Origin: Scleroderma bovista
Lineage: Eukaryota; Basidiomycota; Agaricomycetes; Boletales; Sclerodermataceae
Direction: 5' to 3'
DNA length: 64,000 nucleotides
NCBI GenBank assembly: GCA_037178675.1
Contig: JAYMGJ010000257.1
Span: 1 to 64,000, forward strand
Part shown: in pieces, positions 47,933-59,350 of the stretch
Layout: every line of letters begins with the position of its first letter
Position numbering within the stretch: the first letter of the stretch is position 1
Program-made: the position numbers and the translations under genes
The notes under the pieces: generated by a model
Seen by the model: only the letters and a program-made list of their open reading frames with translations
The model's database searches: none
What the model was told of the DNA's origin: nothing

Positions 47933-50900
47933 TGGAGAGCTCGATCGGGGCACTTTGTGATCGGAATCCGTCTGACAAGACTTGGACTGGGGACACCCAA
48001 AACCTTGAATTCGGGCGATGGCGTCGACGACAACGGCGACCTGCTGCGACACAGCCACCAGTAAACAAACCAAGGCTTGCGCACGGGCCAGCCACGTGAC
48101 TCATGACATCACGGCGACGCATGCCTGGGGGACGAGGACGGCGACGGCGACGAGGACGAGGGAGAGCGGGAGGGCATCCAGCGCGAGGGACCCGTTTTAT
48201 GTCGCTGCAGGTACGTTTTTACGCGAAGATCAGATGAGTGCTTGGACAGATTCGTACGAGACACAAACAATTTATATACACCGTTCGCCGTTCCTTTTAG
48301 GCTCTTTCATTGCCGATTCCATCCCTCGCTGATGACTGCAGCTCCGCGACCCACTGGCCCACTTCATCCCCGAACGACGCCCGCTGCAGCAGCTCCTTTG
48401 ATTACAAGACAAAATCAGCAGTGGACCATCCGTCCGACTCACTCATTCCCGATTCGGTCACGTCTGTCAGTTTCATACACCAGCCCAAAGGACTTCTAGA
48501 ATCTAAATAGCCCCCGTTTGCCAAAATGAACAGTCCAGAATCACCCTCCACTGACTCACAGGGTTGCCAATTCTCCCCACAGCACAGAGATACCTATGCG
48601 CACAACGTTATTTTTAATCACACGAGGCCATTACCAGGCGCTCATATCCCCCACAACCCTGGAGGACGTGGAGCATGAACGTCAAATGGCCTGCCTTATC
48701 AGTAGCATCACTACTGTGCCACAGACTGGCATCTTTTACGCAGTCGCGTCATAAGCGGCCATAACACCGGATCTTAACCATGACCAACGGTCCCGCTGCA
48801 AGTTACAAACGAACACAGATGGGCCACGAGGATATCATGGCTCCTTACCTCCCGATAAATGCATCCGACGCTTCTGTAATTCAGTTCAAGGTGCCCAATT
48901 GCAGCCTAGGGGGGATATACTTGCCATCTGTGGACGCCTCTCCCCGATATCGGAAGTTGTCCGTCGAAGAAGCCCATAGCTCGACATCCAAATCATCCAC
49001 AATTGCGTTGTAGCCGCGCGATGAGTGCTCCGCACCTTCCAATTATCCGGAGACCAATCGGAAATCAGGATGCATCCTTCTTCGCAAGTCATGGAATGCC
49101 ATAAAGCCTTACTTACCACAGCCCTGTGCAACACGCACTCTCATCGACTTGTGATAGCAAAAAAAAACACTATCGCACCGCCTGCCCAGCATGAGATTCT
49201 TGCCTTCATGATCCACGGTACGTCACCGCAGATGTAGTGGTCGACAAGTTATGATGCCAAAGACGCACCGGCTCAGATAGCATCACCACTCGAACCATGG
49301 AAGGCCTTTCCCTGGTGACCATGAAGAACTGTGGACTTACCAGCGTACGTGGGTCTGGAGTGTCTATTGTAATATGCTGACATGTCCATCATGTGATCAC
49401 AACAGAGTCGACACTGCCAGTAAGATACGCCCTCCATGAGAGAGCGCACATTAAAGATCCATGATAAGTGTCCTGGTTGAAGAATGCTGCCTGTTGGCAG
49501 TGATGACAGCCCTGGATCCGAGTGCAAATAAATGGGCCTATATAACCCAAACTGGCCGGTGGTTATAAACAGACGATGACTTTCGCATGGCCCTCTTTTC
49601 CAGAACAAAGGGCGACACGGGTCGCGCCAAGGTTGCAGCCATGGATATAGGTCAGAGTTCCTGTTCTAAAGATGCACCTGCAGATATTTGCCATTGGTGT
49701 CAGAGGCACCTCCCGCCAGTGGACATGATGCAAAGGTATGGCCTTCCGTCGATGACATATGGCGGGAACCCAGAGTGCCAAGAGCCGGGAGCGTGGCTGA
49801 GTGAGATTAGGGTGGAATCCCACCACGAAAAGGATAGAGGTCGACCACAGAAGAAGGAACGACTCATCCACTGACCGTACCGTCCCACAAATATGTATGC
49901 ACCTCACTCCACACTCCAATATTGGTGGCGAACTTTATCCGACGCAGGTACAGTACCCCCAATTGAGCTCAGGTTGGTTCGTTCTTAGTGTTATGTAGTC
50001 AGGGTCCACTACTTGACTAAATTGGGAGGGCTTGAAATCTGCAAAACGTAACCGAGCAAAAATGCACAACGTAGTCTTTGTTCGGTTAAGCTTTGTCGTA
50101 AACCTCGTCCCCATCCAATCAGAGTGCTTCCTGCCTTTGTGAGGCTATTGACCGTGCACGACAAATCCTAACAGTTAAACAAGTTCACTCGGCCCCATGT
50201 ATAGGTGAGTGCCAACAGTTATCATATCCATTTACCTATCATTCCAAATGACTGTCTTGATAATTACTGATCCTGTTGTCTGATGGTCATTGAAAAAAAG
50301 ATTTCGGGTGCGCCTTTGATGGTATCAATGTGGTTCAACATTATAACCCCCAACCCCGCTGGAGGGTTGAAGCAGCCATCATAGAATGCCTTATATGTGC
50401 TACTTCATATGAATAGGCTCAGAACTGTAGCCTTTCAAATCTGCCCATCGACCCTGGGGCATGTATCCTCGCAACGGTCGCCATTGGTCCCCCACTGAAG
50501 CTAGGCCCTGAAGATACATGATAAGGTCCCACTCTCTCTCTCGATTTCGAGTCAGATGAGATAATACTCTCTGGGTACGTATATCCAGCAGTAATTACCG
50601 ACGAACTGCTCATAGCTTTACTACGTATGTTCTGCCCTTAGTCTCTAACACGACTTTGTGCTAATATCTCAAAAAGGGTTTGTTGTCAGCGGTTGGGATG
50701 TTGGCAAAGAGTCGGGTCAGAGACCATCCTGCTCTTTTCTTGGTGACATTGACATACGCTGTATATCACGCTCATGTCCAGTTGGAGCCCTGTGGCACCT
50801 CCATATCCCCCTTGAGCTTTGCAACTTGATCAAACCATATATAGACCCCGGAAATTACCTCGTACTCGGATGCACCATAGCTGCAATCGCTGGTTTTTGA

Positions 50901-51401
50901 TTGGCTTGATTGCGCACAAGCACCTATACTTAAGTGGCTAGTTTCTAATGAGAACCCAAGGGACTCATGCACGGCGTTTCATACATTGACAAAGTGCGGT
51001 GATACTCAGTTGGAATGCCAGTAATGAAGGCCCCAACCAAATCGTTCGGGTTTTCTTTACCTTTTCGATGAGCATCGTCATGGACGGGAATACCTATCCC
51101 CCCAAACCTGATCCTGTGAACATTTCTATCTCGACTACAGGCCTGATTTCTCTTGCATATTTATTGAGAGCTAACGCCCATTTCCGGTCATTTAGATTGT
51201 GCAGGACTGCGCTAAGCGCTGATTGAAGGGAGCTTTAAAGGTGTTTTCAAAATCATGTCGCAACAACTTTCCTCCCTCCTTTTCCTGTATTTCACCATCG
51301 CATACAGCTACCGACCGCTCTTTCCCGTATCCAGGTCCCAGCCGCAAGGCATCCATTCGTTCCAGTTCCTAGTGATACAAACACTCTCGTTTCTGACAAC
51401 T
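47933..51401. other. 3.5-kb gene-poor region
   Basis: The first few hundred bases are CpG-rich and probably hold the promoter of the disordered-protein gene. Beyond about 48.5 kb I see only scattered frames under 120 codons without family resemblance. The frame near 50690-50900 (ending NLIKPYIDPGNYLVLGCTIA) looks mildly protein-like but lacks a convincing gene structure. Confidence 0.4.
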
Positions 51402-51821
51402 ATGCGTCCACTGTTTCTCGTTTTCGGTACCCTTACTGTCGCGTCTGGCATCTCAGCCAGTGTGATACCAGACCTCCGACGGTATATCTCTGTGAGTCAC
51501 CTGCTGGGGGACGCGGTTGTGTTGTCCCCTTATCGCTAAGTTGATGATATCATATGAATGTTCGCTTGCAAGTTATCCCACATACACCACGCAATGCGAC
51601 AAAAATCGGGTGAATGGTCCTCCAGCGATCGTTCAGAGGTGAGGATTCCCCATACGCGATTTCTTTCTTTCTTTGATGCCAACGTTCGCTGCGCAATATG
51701 TACATTCACCTTGTGGTTTCCGTGACGATGGGCCACGCAGCAGGATTCCACGGAGAGAGCTTACTACTTCCAAGGCCCCGAATATAAGGTGATAACGCAG
51801 CTTGTTCCTGACTTGGATTGA
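51402..51821 (+). CDS. Candidate small secreted protein
   Basis: Start ATG 51402 gives MRPLFLVFGTLTVASGISAS, a good signal peptide with a hydrophobic core and likely cleavage near SGISA|S. Three exons can be joined in one phase: exon 1 ends RRYIS at a GTGAGT donor (51492), exon 2 (51572 to about 51637) encodes LSHIHHAMRQKSGEWSSSDR, and after another intron ending cacgcag exon 3 encodes DSTERAYYFQGPEYKVITQL...DLD with a TGA at 51819. All introns are phase 0 with GT-AG ends. The mature protein would be about 60 residues without cysteines. No family recognised. The model rests on the signal peptide and phase agreement only. Confidence 0.4.
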
Positions 51822-52373
51822 TCATATATTGAGTATCGCTTTGCACAGTGAACTTCGCTGGAATGAAGAGGAATAACGGCTCCCATATTCTGATCGCTAT
51901 CTATGTATTGCACGAGTGTTTCATATTATGCTTTGGCGGTGTGCCAATCTTGTCACGGTGTAACTCGTTTGGCATTTACAGTCGCTCCTTCACCCACTAT
52001 GTATGAAGATATCTTGTGTAGGCCGTCTGTTTGTATTTCCCGATTTCCCCTTTCCCTGTGGCGTCTATTTACCGTAGGCCCTTGACGAGTTGGAATATTA
52101 ATATTATGAGCTGGAGGTCGCCGACGTGTATGACAAAGATGTCATTATGCAATACCAATGATCAATGTGAACCACTACGCCCCAGGTAGACTTTCCAGAC
52201 ACTGCGCTCGTCTGCGCATGGCCTTGGGGTCGACCGGTCAGTACTAGTACCTGGCAAGTCAGCATGCACTGGTTGGCGCGGTAGTCCGCAGCGATAGGCT
52301 TGGGTACACCGCCACCACGTGGAGTCGTACATAATAAACCTCCGATCTTGGTAGCGAACTGTGAAAGTACGGT
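51822..52373. other. Intergenic region upstream of MINDY gene
   Basis: 552 bp with no gene seen. It should contain the promoter of the MINDY gene and the 3' flank of the small secreted candidate. Confidence 0.45.
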
Positions 52374-53969
52374 ATGACCACGAAACCCTCCGCAGAGCAA
52401 ATCGAGGCGTCGAGCCTTCGGTCGTCACAAGCGGACGTATGGTATCTCAAGGAGATCAATTTTGGGGATGGCGAACCCAAGCGTCGAGTCAAGATCATAA
52501 CACAGAACTTCAACGGGTGAGTCGTACTAGCGCGTATCATGCCAAAGTATATCATGGATCATTCGCTCATTCCGCGCCTTTTGACACGCGCTTTCAGGCC
52601 CTGTTCGTTCATCGCGATTTGTATGTTTTCCATGACGAGGGAGCATGTGTGATGCTGACGTGTATGCAGGTAACATACTCATTCTGCGGGGAAATATTGA
52701 AATACTGCCTTATGAGCGCACGAGTGTGTCCTACGAATTCCTATCACAGCTCGTCGGGGAATATCTTCTATCTAACTGTGCCGATGCTGACACCGACGTA
52801 TCCTCGGCTCTCTCAATCATGCCCACCACCACAAGTAACGTCTCACCGCTTCCCTTTGTTATATCTCTCACTCAGCCCTCGTGTGCGCATCCGAACAGAG
52901 GGCCTAGATCTGAACCCGCAATTTACAGCGGTGGACTCGTTTCGACCAGGCGGAGACGGTGGCGAACTCCAGCTCTTCGCCAAGGCTGGCATTAAGCTCG
53001 TCCATGGTTGGGTAGTCGACCCCGAGAGCCGAGCTGCTTCTGTCCTTTCGCGTGTCAGCGACTATGACAGCGCTGTGATGCTCATCGCGGATGCGGACCA
53101 CTTGTCCAAAGGGAGACTTTTGCATCCAGACTCATTCCGGGACCCCTGTGAACCTGGACCAAGTGGGAGTGGGAGTGGCAGCAGCAGTAGCCAGGCTGAA
53201 TCTAGTTCGATGACCGCTACGAGCAGTCAACCGATCGCAGGGCCCAGCAACCATTTCCACTACGAGCCTCGTAGTCCGATCGAAGGATATGCGGAGGAAG
53301 ATCGGCACAAGATCGAATCAGGTGGGTTTATTTCGTGTCAGCGTTATCGAGCTGACCCAGTGTCCATTCCGCGGCCTTCTAGCTGTTATCGCACAAGAAT
53401 TTCTGGATTCCACCAAATCCCAATTGACGTATTATGGGCTATTTCAGCTTGCTGCGACCGTGGAACCGGGTACCTTGGTGGCATTATTCCGAAATTCACA
53501 TCTCTCGGTGTTGTATAAGCCCGTGGGCGAGAACACCAGTCTATATTCACTCGTCACGGACCATGTTTTTCTTCATGAGGCGTCGGTGGTTTGGGAGCGC
53601 TTCGAGGACATTGACGGTGGCTGGTCGACGTTTGTCGACTCGGACTTTGTAAAGTCGTCTCCAGCGGGTGGTGATTTTGCGGGTCAGACAGCTGAAGCTA
53701 CTCTTCGAGCGTACGAGGTTGAAGCCGGTATCGTGGATCCTACAGAGTATGGTCTTGCCACGTTAACGTGGCTACTTGCTCATGAAGTTGTTTACAGTCG
53801 AGAACTAGCGAAACATCTTCAGGCTGAGGAAGATGCCCATGCATATCAGATATACCTTGAACAACAGCGACGGTCGCGGAAACAACAAGCAGCCGAAGCA
53901 GCAGGAGACAATGCAAGTCGGAAGCATAGCAGATTTAAGGACAAGAAGGACAAGTGTATCATTATGTAG
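52374..53969 (+). CDS. MINDY-family deubiquitinase (FAM63-like), CAAX-terminated
   Basis: MINDY enzymes trim K48-linked ubiquitin chains. Start ATG 52374: MTTKPSAEQIEASSLRSSQA, then DVWYLKEINFGDGEPKRRVK, IITQNFNGPCSFIAICNILI, LRGNIEILPYERTSVSYEFL. The catalytic cysteine is in NGPCSFIA and is encoded by a 23-nt exon (52598-52620). Later: KGLDLNPQFTAVDSFRPGGD, LFAKAGIKLVHGWVVDPES, and AVIAQEFLDSTKSQLTYYGL leading to LVALFRNSHLSVLYKP with the catalytic histidine. A Ser/Gly-rich insert (SGSGSGSSSS) lies between the two halves. The C-terminus is Lys/Arg-rich and ends KDKCIIM, a CAAX box, so prenylation and membrane attachment are likely; MINDY1 in animals also ends in a CAAX. Five exons; all catalytic residues visible. 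Confidence 0.93.
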
Positions 53970-54211
53970 AGAAAAATGTCTTGATACTCGTGTGACTAGA
54001 AATGTAGTCAGTGCCACTATGCAAATACAGTCAAACAGAAACCCACTCCTGGGTAGCCCAGCCCTCCGTCAGAGCCAACGCACAGCGCATCTGCCCTTCC
54101 TTGTTCCTTCCATCGCCAGCGTAGTAGACCTCGAGAAAAAGCAAGGAACTCCAGATTATACCAGCCCTTGTACGATTCTTGTCTTTGTCGCCGTCAGCTC
54201 GCTTGCCGCCA

Positions 54212-57118
54212 ATGCGAGAGTCCAACTTTGCTTTCCCCGCCCAGAATAGGGCTTGCGTCTGCATCTCATCGCAGCTATATGACAGACGAGGTATGGGTTC
54301 ACAGTACTCCATAATTTAACGTTCGTTTACATCAGTTTTCAAGCCCTTGATACGACCTCGCCACTGCCACTGTTCAATTCACTCCATCATCTCACATATC
54401 TAACGTCTACGTCCCCCAGAATACGCGAGATCATGACCATGGACGGAGGTCTGGAGCGCCTCGTCCGCATCTTGCACGATTTTTGTATTTGTCCACCTCC
54501 ACCCGAAAATCCGAACTTCATTTACGGCCTTTCACCTCCAAACTCCCGACCTCCAAAACTAACTCCGACTCTCAATCCTCCATCTTTTGACAAACATGCA
54601 GCGTACCGTTTCTCCCTCGCATTCCAGTGTGTCGTCAACATCGGTGTAAGAGGTAGCGAGCCGATTCGAAGCCGTGTCGTCCAGGCCGGCTCACTCGACG
54701 TCGTAGGATGTATCCTCGAAGCTTGGTTGGCTAACAAAGGCTTCGCCGTCGGTCCTAGCTCCAGTGCTTCCGGTTTACCAAGGGAATCTCGGGAGCAACG
54801 AATAGCCAGGCGCCAGGCGCTAGCAGAGCAACGCCAGAGAGAAGGTACACCGGCGGCTGCCGAGTTGACCCGAGCGTTGCAAAGACAAATAGTCGCAGAG
54901 GAAATTATCAGACAGAACCGCGGTGTTGATACTACAGAGACATCTGTCGACGAGGTGACTGATTCCTCTCGTTGCCATATCTCTCAGATTCTAACACGGT
55001 GCAGGATCCATCGACAACCGAAATAAGCATCGATCCTTTGTCGGATATCGTTATCGCAACCGAAGCGTCATCTGAACCTATATCGGTCTCTGTAATGTCA
55101 ACCAATCGTCCTCCATATGCGCGCCGTTCGTTGTCACGGAGAACCGGTCTAGATGCCACCATCGATGCTTCGACCACGGTAGGAGCCAGTTCTCAGACTG
55201 GCACAAATATCGCGGGCACCCGGGAACGCAGTGGCACGATCGTTCCTCGTCCAGTATGGGAAAATAACTGGGTAACAAATACAACACTTCGACCTCGGCA
55301 AAATCGGACCCGCGGAACGACAACTACTTCACCCGACGAATCCACCGACAACTCACGTCCCGAGACGGAAACTGAAGATGATGGTGATGCAGACGTCGAC
55401 ATGGACCAATCACAGGACACGGATGATGCCACCTCCGACTCTCATCCTATAATTCCTCGCGCCCCTCGCGCTCCAACCCGCTCGATGACCCAACGCCCGA
55501 GACGCACAGTAGGTATCATTTCGGATGCACCGCCGGCTGCTCCACTGGAAGTTAATGCGGACGCCCACATCATCATCAATCATGCTCAAGGCGGTGTCGT
55601 TGATGGAGATGGTGTTGGTGTTGTTAGTGTGGAGGATGGAATTGTCTCCTTAGAACCAAACGATGACTTTGCTATGGGTGCTCCACCCGGTGCTCCTGGG
55701 GCTATGGACGAAACAAGGACACTGCGTGGCGTCGATCCACCTGCGCTAGAACGACACGGACGAACAGCCCCTGACGTGACACCTCGTGCGACGGTGATGG
55801 CACTCCCGCAAGCTCCGGCAACGGCCAATGCAACCGGCAATGGGCGTGGAGGCGGCCCTACACCGACCCGGGGAGACCATACCCTGAATGCACCTCCTAC
55901 CGCCATGGGACGAGCAACCAGCCACGCCCATCACCACCGCGATATGGATTCGGGTCCATACAAGGACGAGGATGTACTCCTCGCCCTGCAGCTGCTAGCA
56001 TACCTCAGCAAATACCCACACGTTCGACAGGCGTTCTATAAGCAACGGACCTCTTTCCACCCCGCAACAGCCGCTATGGCCAGTGCACGCTCTGGAGAAC
56101 AGCCGGTGGCTGGTCCAAGCAACGGCCGGAACACCGGAAACCAGCCAGGTAAGGAAGGTAACGGGCTCTTCCGTGTGTTCGCATCTGCCACATCCAGGGG
56201 CAAAGAGAGGGAAAAGGCGCCGCCTACTGCAACCCCCACACTGCGGATGACCAATGTCTTTTCTCTCGTTGAACGCTTCACATTCCGACCTAGTTCGTCG
56301 GAGAGTGATTTACCCAATCCACCGCCCAAACTTCCTCCGGAAATCCAGTACTGGGCTGGTGTCATTATGCGGAATGCTTGTCGAAAAGACGATAGTAGAG
56401 GTGGTATTCGTCAGTGCGCAAACAGTGAGTTGTGAAAAGGTCGTCTTTGTTGACCGCTGATCGTTATTTCTTAGTGCTTTGTGGCCGATGGGAAACCTAC
56501 CCCCGCGAGTTCGCCAAGTGCAGGCGTTGTCGGAAGGCCAAGTACTGCGGCAAAGAATGTCAAAGTACAGCATGGAGTGAAGGACACCGATTTTGGTGTA
56601 GTGCTAAGGAGGGCGAAGAAACCGAAGATCTCACGCTCTCGGAGCACAATCAGGGCAGAGGACCAGGGGTGGATGATCCCACTCATGATGTTGTGACACC
56701 TGCACGACTCGAGCGAGAAAGAATGCGACCCGAACGAGAAAGAGCGGCCCGGGAGAGAAATACCGTGATTAGTTTGTATCCGCCTGGACCGCCTGTGCAG
56801 CCGCCACCGGTTACGTCGCAAGTTATACGACAACGGGCTGCTGCACTTCCTCCAACGGCTGGTCCACCTTCGCCAAACACATATATGCAGATGCAACGCC
56901 GCAGACGAGCGGAGACTGTATCTGGGGCGACCACTGTTATTGGTATGACTCAGAATGGCCGGCCTGTATACCGCCACGAGGTGCCTTGGCTGGCAGACGG
57001 ACGCGGAAGGGACGTGAACGAGGGTGGAAATAATGCCGCTGCCCAACGCCATGCTCGTATGGACAATATGATATGGGACTCGTCACCGCAGGGCGACAAC
57101 GATATGGTCCTCGGATGA
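54212..57118 (+). CDS. MUB1: MYND-finger protein MUB1/samB
   Basis: In yeast Mub1 works with the Ubr2 ubiquitin ligase in Rpn4 turnover; in Aspergillus samB affects growth polarity. Exon 1 from ATG 54212 (MRESNFAFPAQ...SSQLYDRR) joins across a GTATGG-...caag intron to ALDTTSPLPLFNSLHHLTYL / TSTSPRIREIMTMDGGLERL, then FRFSLAFQ-type text (AAYRFSLAFQCVVNIGVRGS) and VVQAGSLDVVGCILEAWLAN, the conserved armadillo-like part. A long Pro/Thr-rich middle follows, then FSLVERFTFRPSSSES and EIQYWAGVIMRNACRKDDSR. The MYND zinc finger is complete: CANMLCGRW...FAKCRRCRKAKYCGKECQ...GHRFWC, spliced at CAN|M. The tail is Arg-rich and ends DNDMVLG. Close to family architecture throughout. Confidence 0.94.
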
Positions 57119-58334
57119 CACACGCTTTTAAAGTACTGACCTTGACCCTCCCCAAATCCTTTTACGTGACCTTGTCTTTCTCCACACACCCTCACTGATT
57201 ACTGGTGCCGAACAATTCTTTACTACACCATACCACAGGCTACACCCAGTCTCTATTCTCGAACAAACATTTTACGACGCAATCCTTTACCCTACCTGCA
57301 TGAGGCTATAACAACCCCATGGTGCCTCGCTCTTTACGCGCACGGACTAAGCTACATAATGACGAGCCTATGATAGGTGGGCTACCATCGCTACCTGGCT
57401 TCCCCATCCATGTCGTTGCCTGCTTGCATCCCATCCATACGAGCCTTTGTACACATCCTCCGCCCCTTACCTCTTCGATGGGTTCCTCTCTGGTCATTGA
57501 TTTATAGTATAACAACATTTCTTGTCATTCTTTCTCTGTAGACAGGCCTAATATCATGTGTTGCCAATGATAGAATGTCTTGGTGATGTAGTATATTGCA
57601 GTCTTGAGACGGGGATAAAGAACCTTGTCAGGGGAAAGCCTTGAAATATCGGAAATAGGGGATACCGGTGAAACTTATGCCCTCACTTGTAGGATCATGC
57701 TAAAATTATTAGCATGCCGGTGGGTTCGCTGGAGATCCACCGTCAATGGTCATATGAGCTGTGGATGGGAAGCGATAACTCCTCGGTTTCAAAGATGAAG
57801 ATCAGACGTGTCGCGATGAGGATTGTCTAGCACATCCCATGCATCATATCAGCGAATGCTGACAGCGCAACGAGTTGTTTGTAAAGAACAGTGATCAGCC
57901 GAGATGACAGACCCGGATTCGAGCGACGTGGGGTGGGGGAAGTTGGATAATTTGAATCCGTACGTGTTCCGATGCGTACACTCAATCTAGTTGCTGGTGA
58001 TCAGCCACGTCATCCGAGAGACGATGATGACTAGTACTGACTCCTTCTAGAGCGCGATGGACCAGTCAACAGCTGATGTGTAAGGTATTTCAGGGCATTT
58101 TGGTCCAGCCTGTAAGTCCTGTCAGTAGTTTACAGACCTTGAGGTATCCCTGCACGTTGATGCTGTTGACTTGCGGGCTCCCACTCCAGTCGCATTAGAT
58201 GCTCTCACGTGACGTCTGTTGTGATATTGATCACGTGGTCTCGGTTGTTTGTGGGAACCAAACACAAGGTTAAAAACCGCGGCCAAAGTTTTTCTTTCAG
58301 CTTTGCTCACGAAGGCGTTTCTCTGCACATATCC
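57119..58334. other. Intergenic region between MUB1 and HSP10
   Basis: 1.2 kb, no gene. A perfect 8-bp stem with a 5-nt loop (catgctaa / ttagcatg, 57696-57716) lies in it. Two CACGTG hexamers are near its right end. Confidence 0.5.
58206..58237. promoter_or_regulatory. Pair of CACGTG hexamers upstream of HSP10
   Basis: Palindromic CACGTG occurs at 58206-58211 and 58232-58237, 26 bp apart and about 100-130 bp before the HSP10 start codon. CACGTG is the core site of fungal bHLH and some bZIP factors. A third copy is at about 58813, just behind the gene. Confidence 0.5.
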
Positions 58335-58811
58335 ATGGTAAGCCCGGAGAACGTGACACATGGCGAGAAGCTAACGTGTTTTGCGCTGACAGGCTGCCCA
58401 AGCAACGTTCAAATCCATCCGGGCCCTTGTCCCATTGCTGGACCGCGTTTTGGTGCAACGTTTTAAGCCTGAGACGGTATGACCACCCCATTCTTCACGA
58501 ATTGACTTGGACGTATGTTTTAGAAAACCGCGACTGGCATCTTTCTTCCGAGCTCGTCAACGAGCACCCCGTTGCCAGAGGCGACTGTTATTGCTGTAGG
58601 CCCGGGCGCACCCAATAAACAGGGTGAAGTTGTTCCCACTACCGTCCAGCCAGGTGACCGTGTACTACTTCCGGGATGGGGTGGCAACTCGATCAAAGTG
58701 GGAGAAGAGGTAGGCGGTGATGACTTGGAGTCGGTCGCTCGTGGACTGATGTGATTACAGGAGTACTTCTTGTTCAAGGATTCGGAGATTCTTGCGAAGA
58801 TACAGGAGTGA
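58335..58811 (+). CDS. HSP10: Mitochondrial chaperonin HSP10 (GroES/CPN10)
   Basis: Co-chaperonin of mitochondrial Hsp60. Exon 1 holds only the ATG (58335-58337); the 55-nt intron starts directly after it. Exons 2-4 join to AAQATFKSIRALVPLLDRVL / VQRFKPET|KTATGIFLPSSS (mobile loop), PEATVIAVGPGAPNKQGEVV, VQPGDRVLLPGWGGNSIKVG and EEEYFLFKDSEILAKIQE, stop at 58809. About 108 residues, as usual. Introns: 58338-58392, 58477-58523, and one before EEYFLF. The start is chosen because it is the only ATG that splices into the GroES frame, and MAAQATFKSI resembles other fungal N-termini. Confidence 0.96.
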
Positions 58812-59350
58812 TCACGTGGCGTAGCTGGGGTGGCGTGGATGGGAACTCCCCCCCACTCGAGGCATTAGCAATACTTTAATACTAGCATCATGTTTTTTTT
58901 TTTTTTGCAAATCCCTACTCACCCAGACACGGTCCGGATTGCTGCCACACGGCGCTCCGTGGAGGGACATGCAGCATATGCGAGGTGTGGTAAGCGAGCC
59001 TATGTACACCGGGTGCGCACTATGACAGCAGCAGTGCAGGCAGTACCTGCAATGCACACTGTGTGGTAGCTGTGTGTGTAGGTAGAGCGGAAGGGCTCGT
59101 CAGCAGGTTTAGTAGTGCGCTTCCGTCGCACTTCGCTCGTCCCGGAAGCAGGTTTTCCTTGAGTTGGCGCACGGAAGTGAGCCTGCTTACGTTGCTGACC
59201 AATGGAGCGGATGTGCTGGACCCATTCAGGATTAGTCTCACCGCTATTCATGCCTGTCCCCAGCGTATTTAAGCAGACACGCCGGCTCCTAACAGCCCCT
59301 TCTCTTTAGCCTCGCTCTCCTGCTTTCTGGTCAAAGCCCCTCTCCACGCG
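58812..59350. other. Intergenic region, HSP10 to MFS gene
   Basis: 539 bp, no gene. Contains a 13-T run at 58894-58906 and the MFS promoter. Confidence 0.5.
59266..59273 (+). promoter_or_regulatory. Putative TATA element of the MFS gene
   Basis: TATTTAAG lies 78 bp upstream of the proposed start codon and is followed by a C/T-rich leader, a common layout for fungal promoters. Confidence 0.4.
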
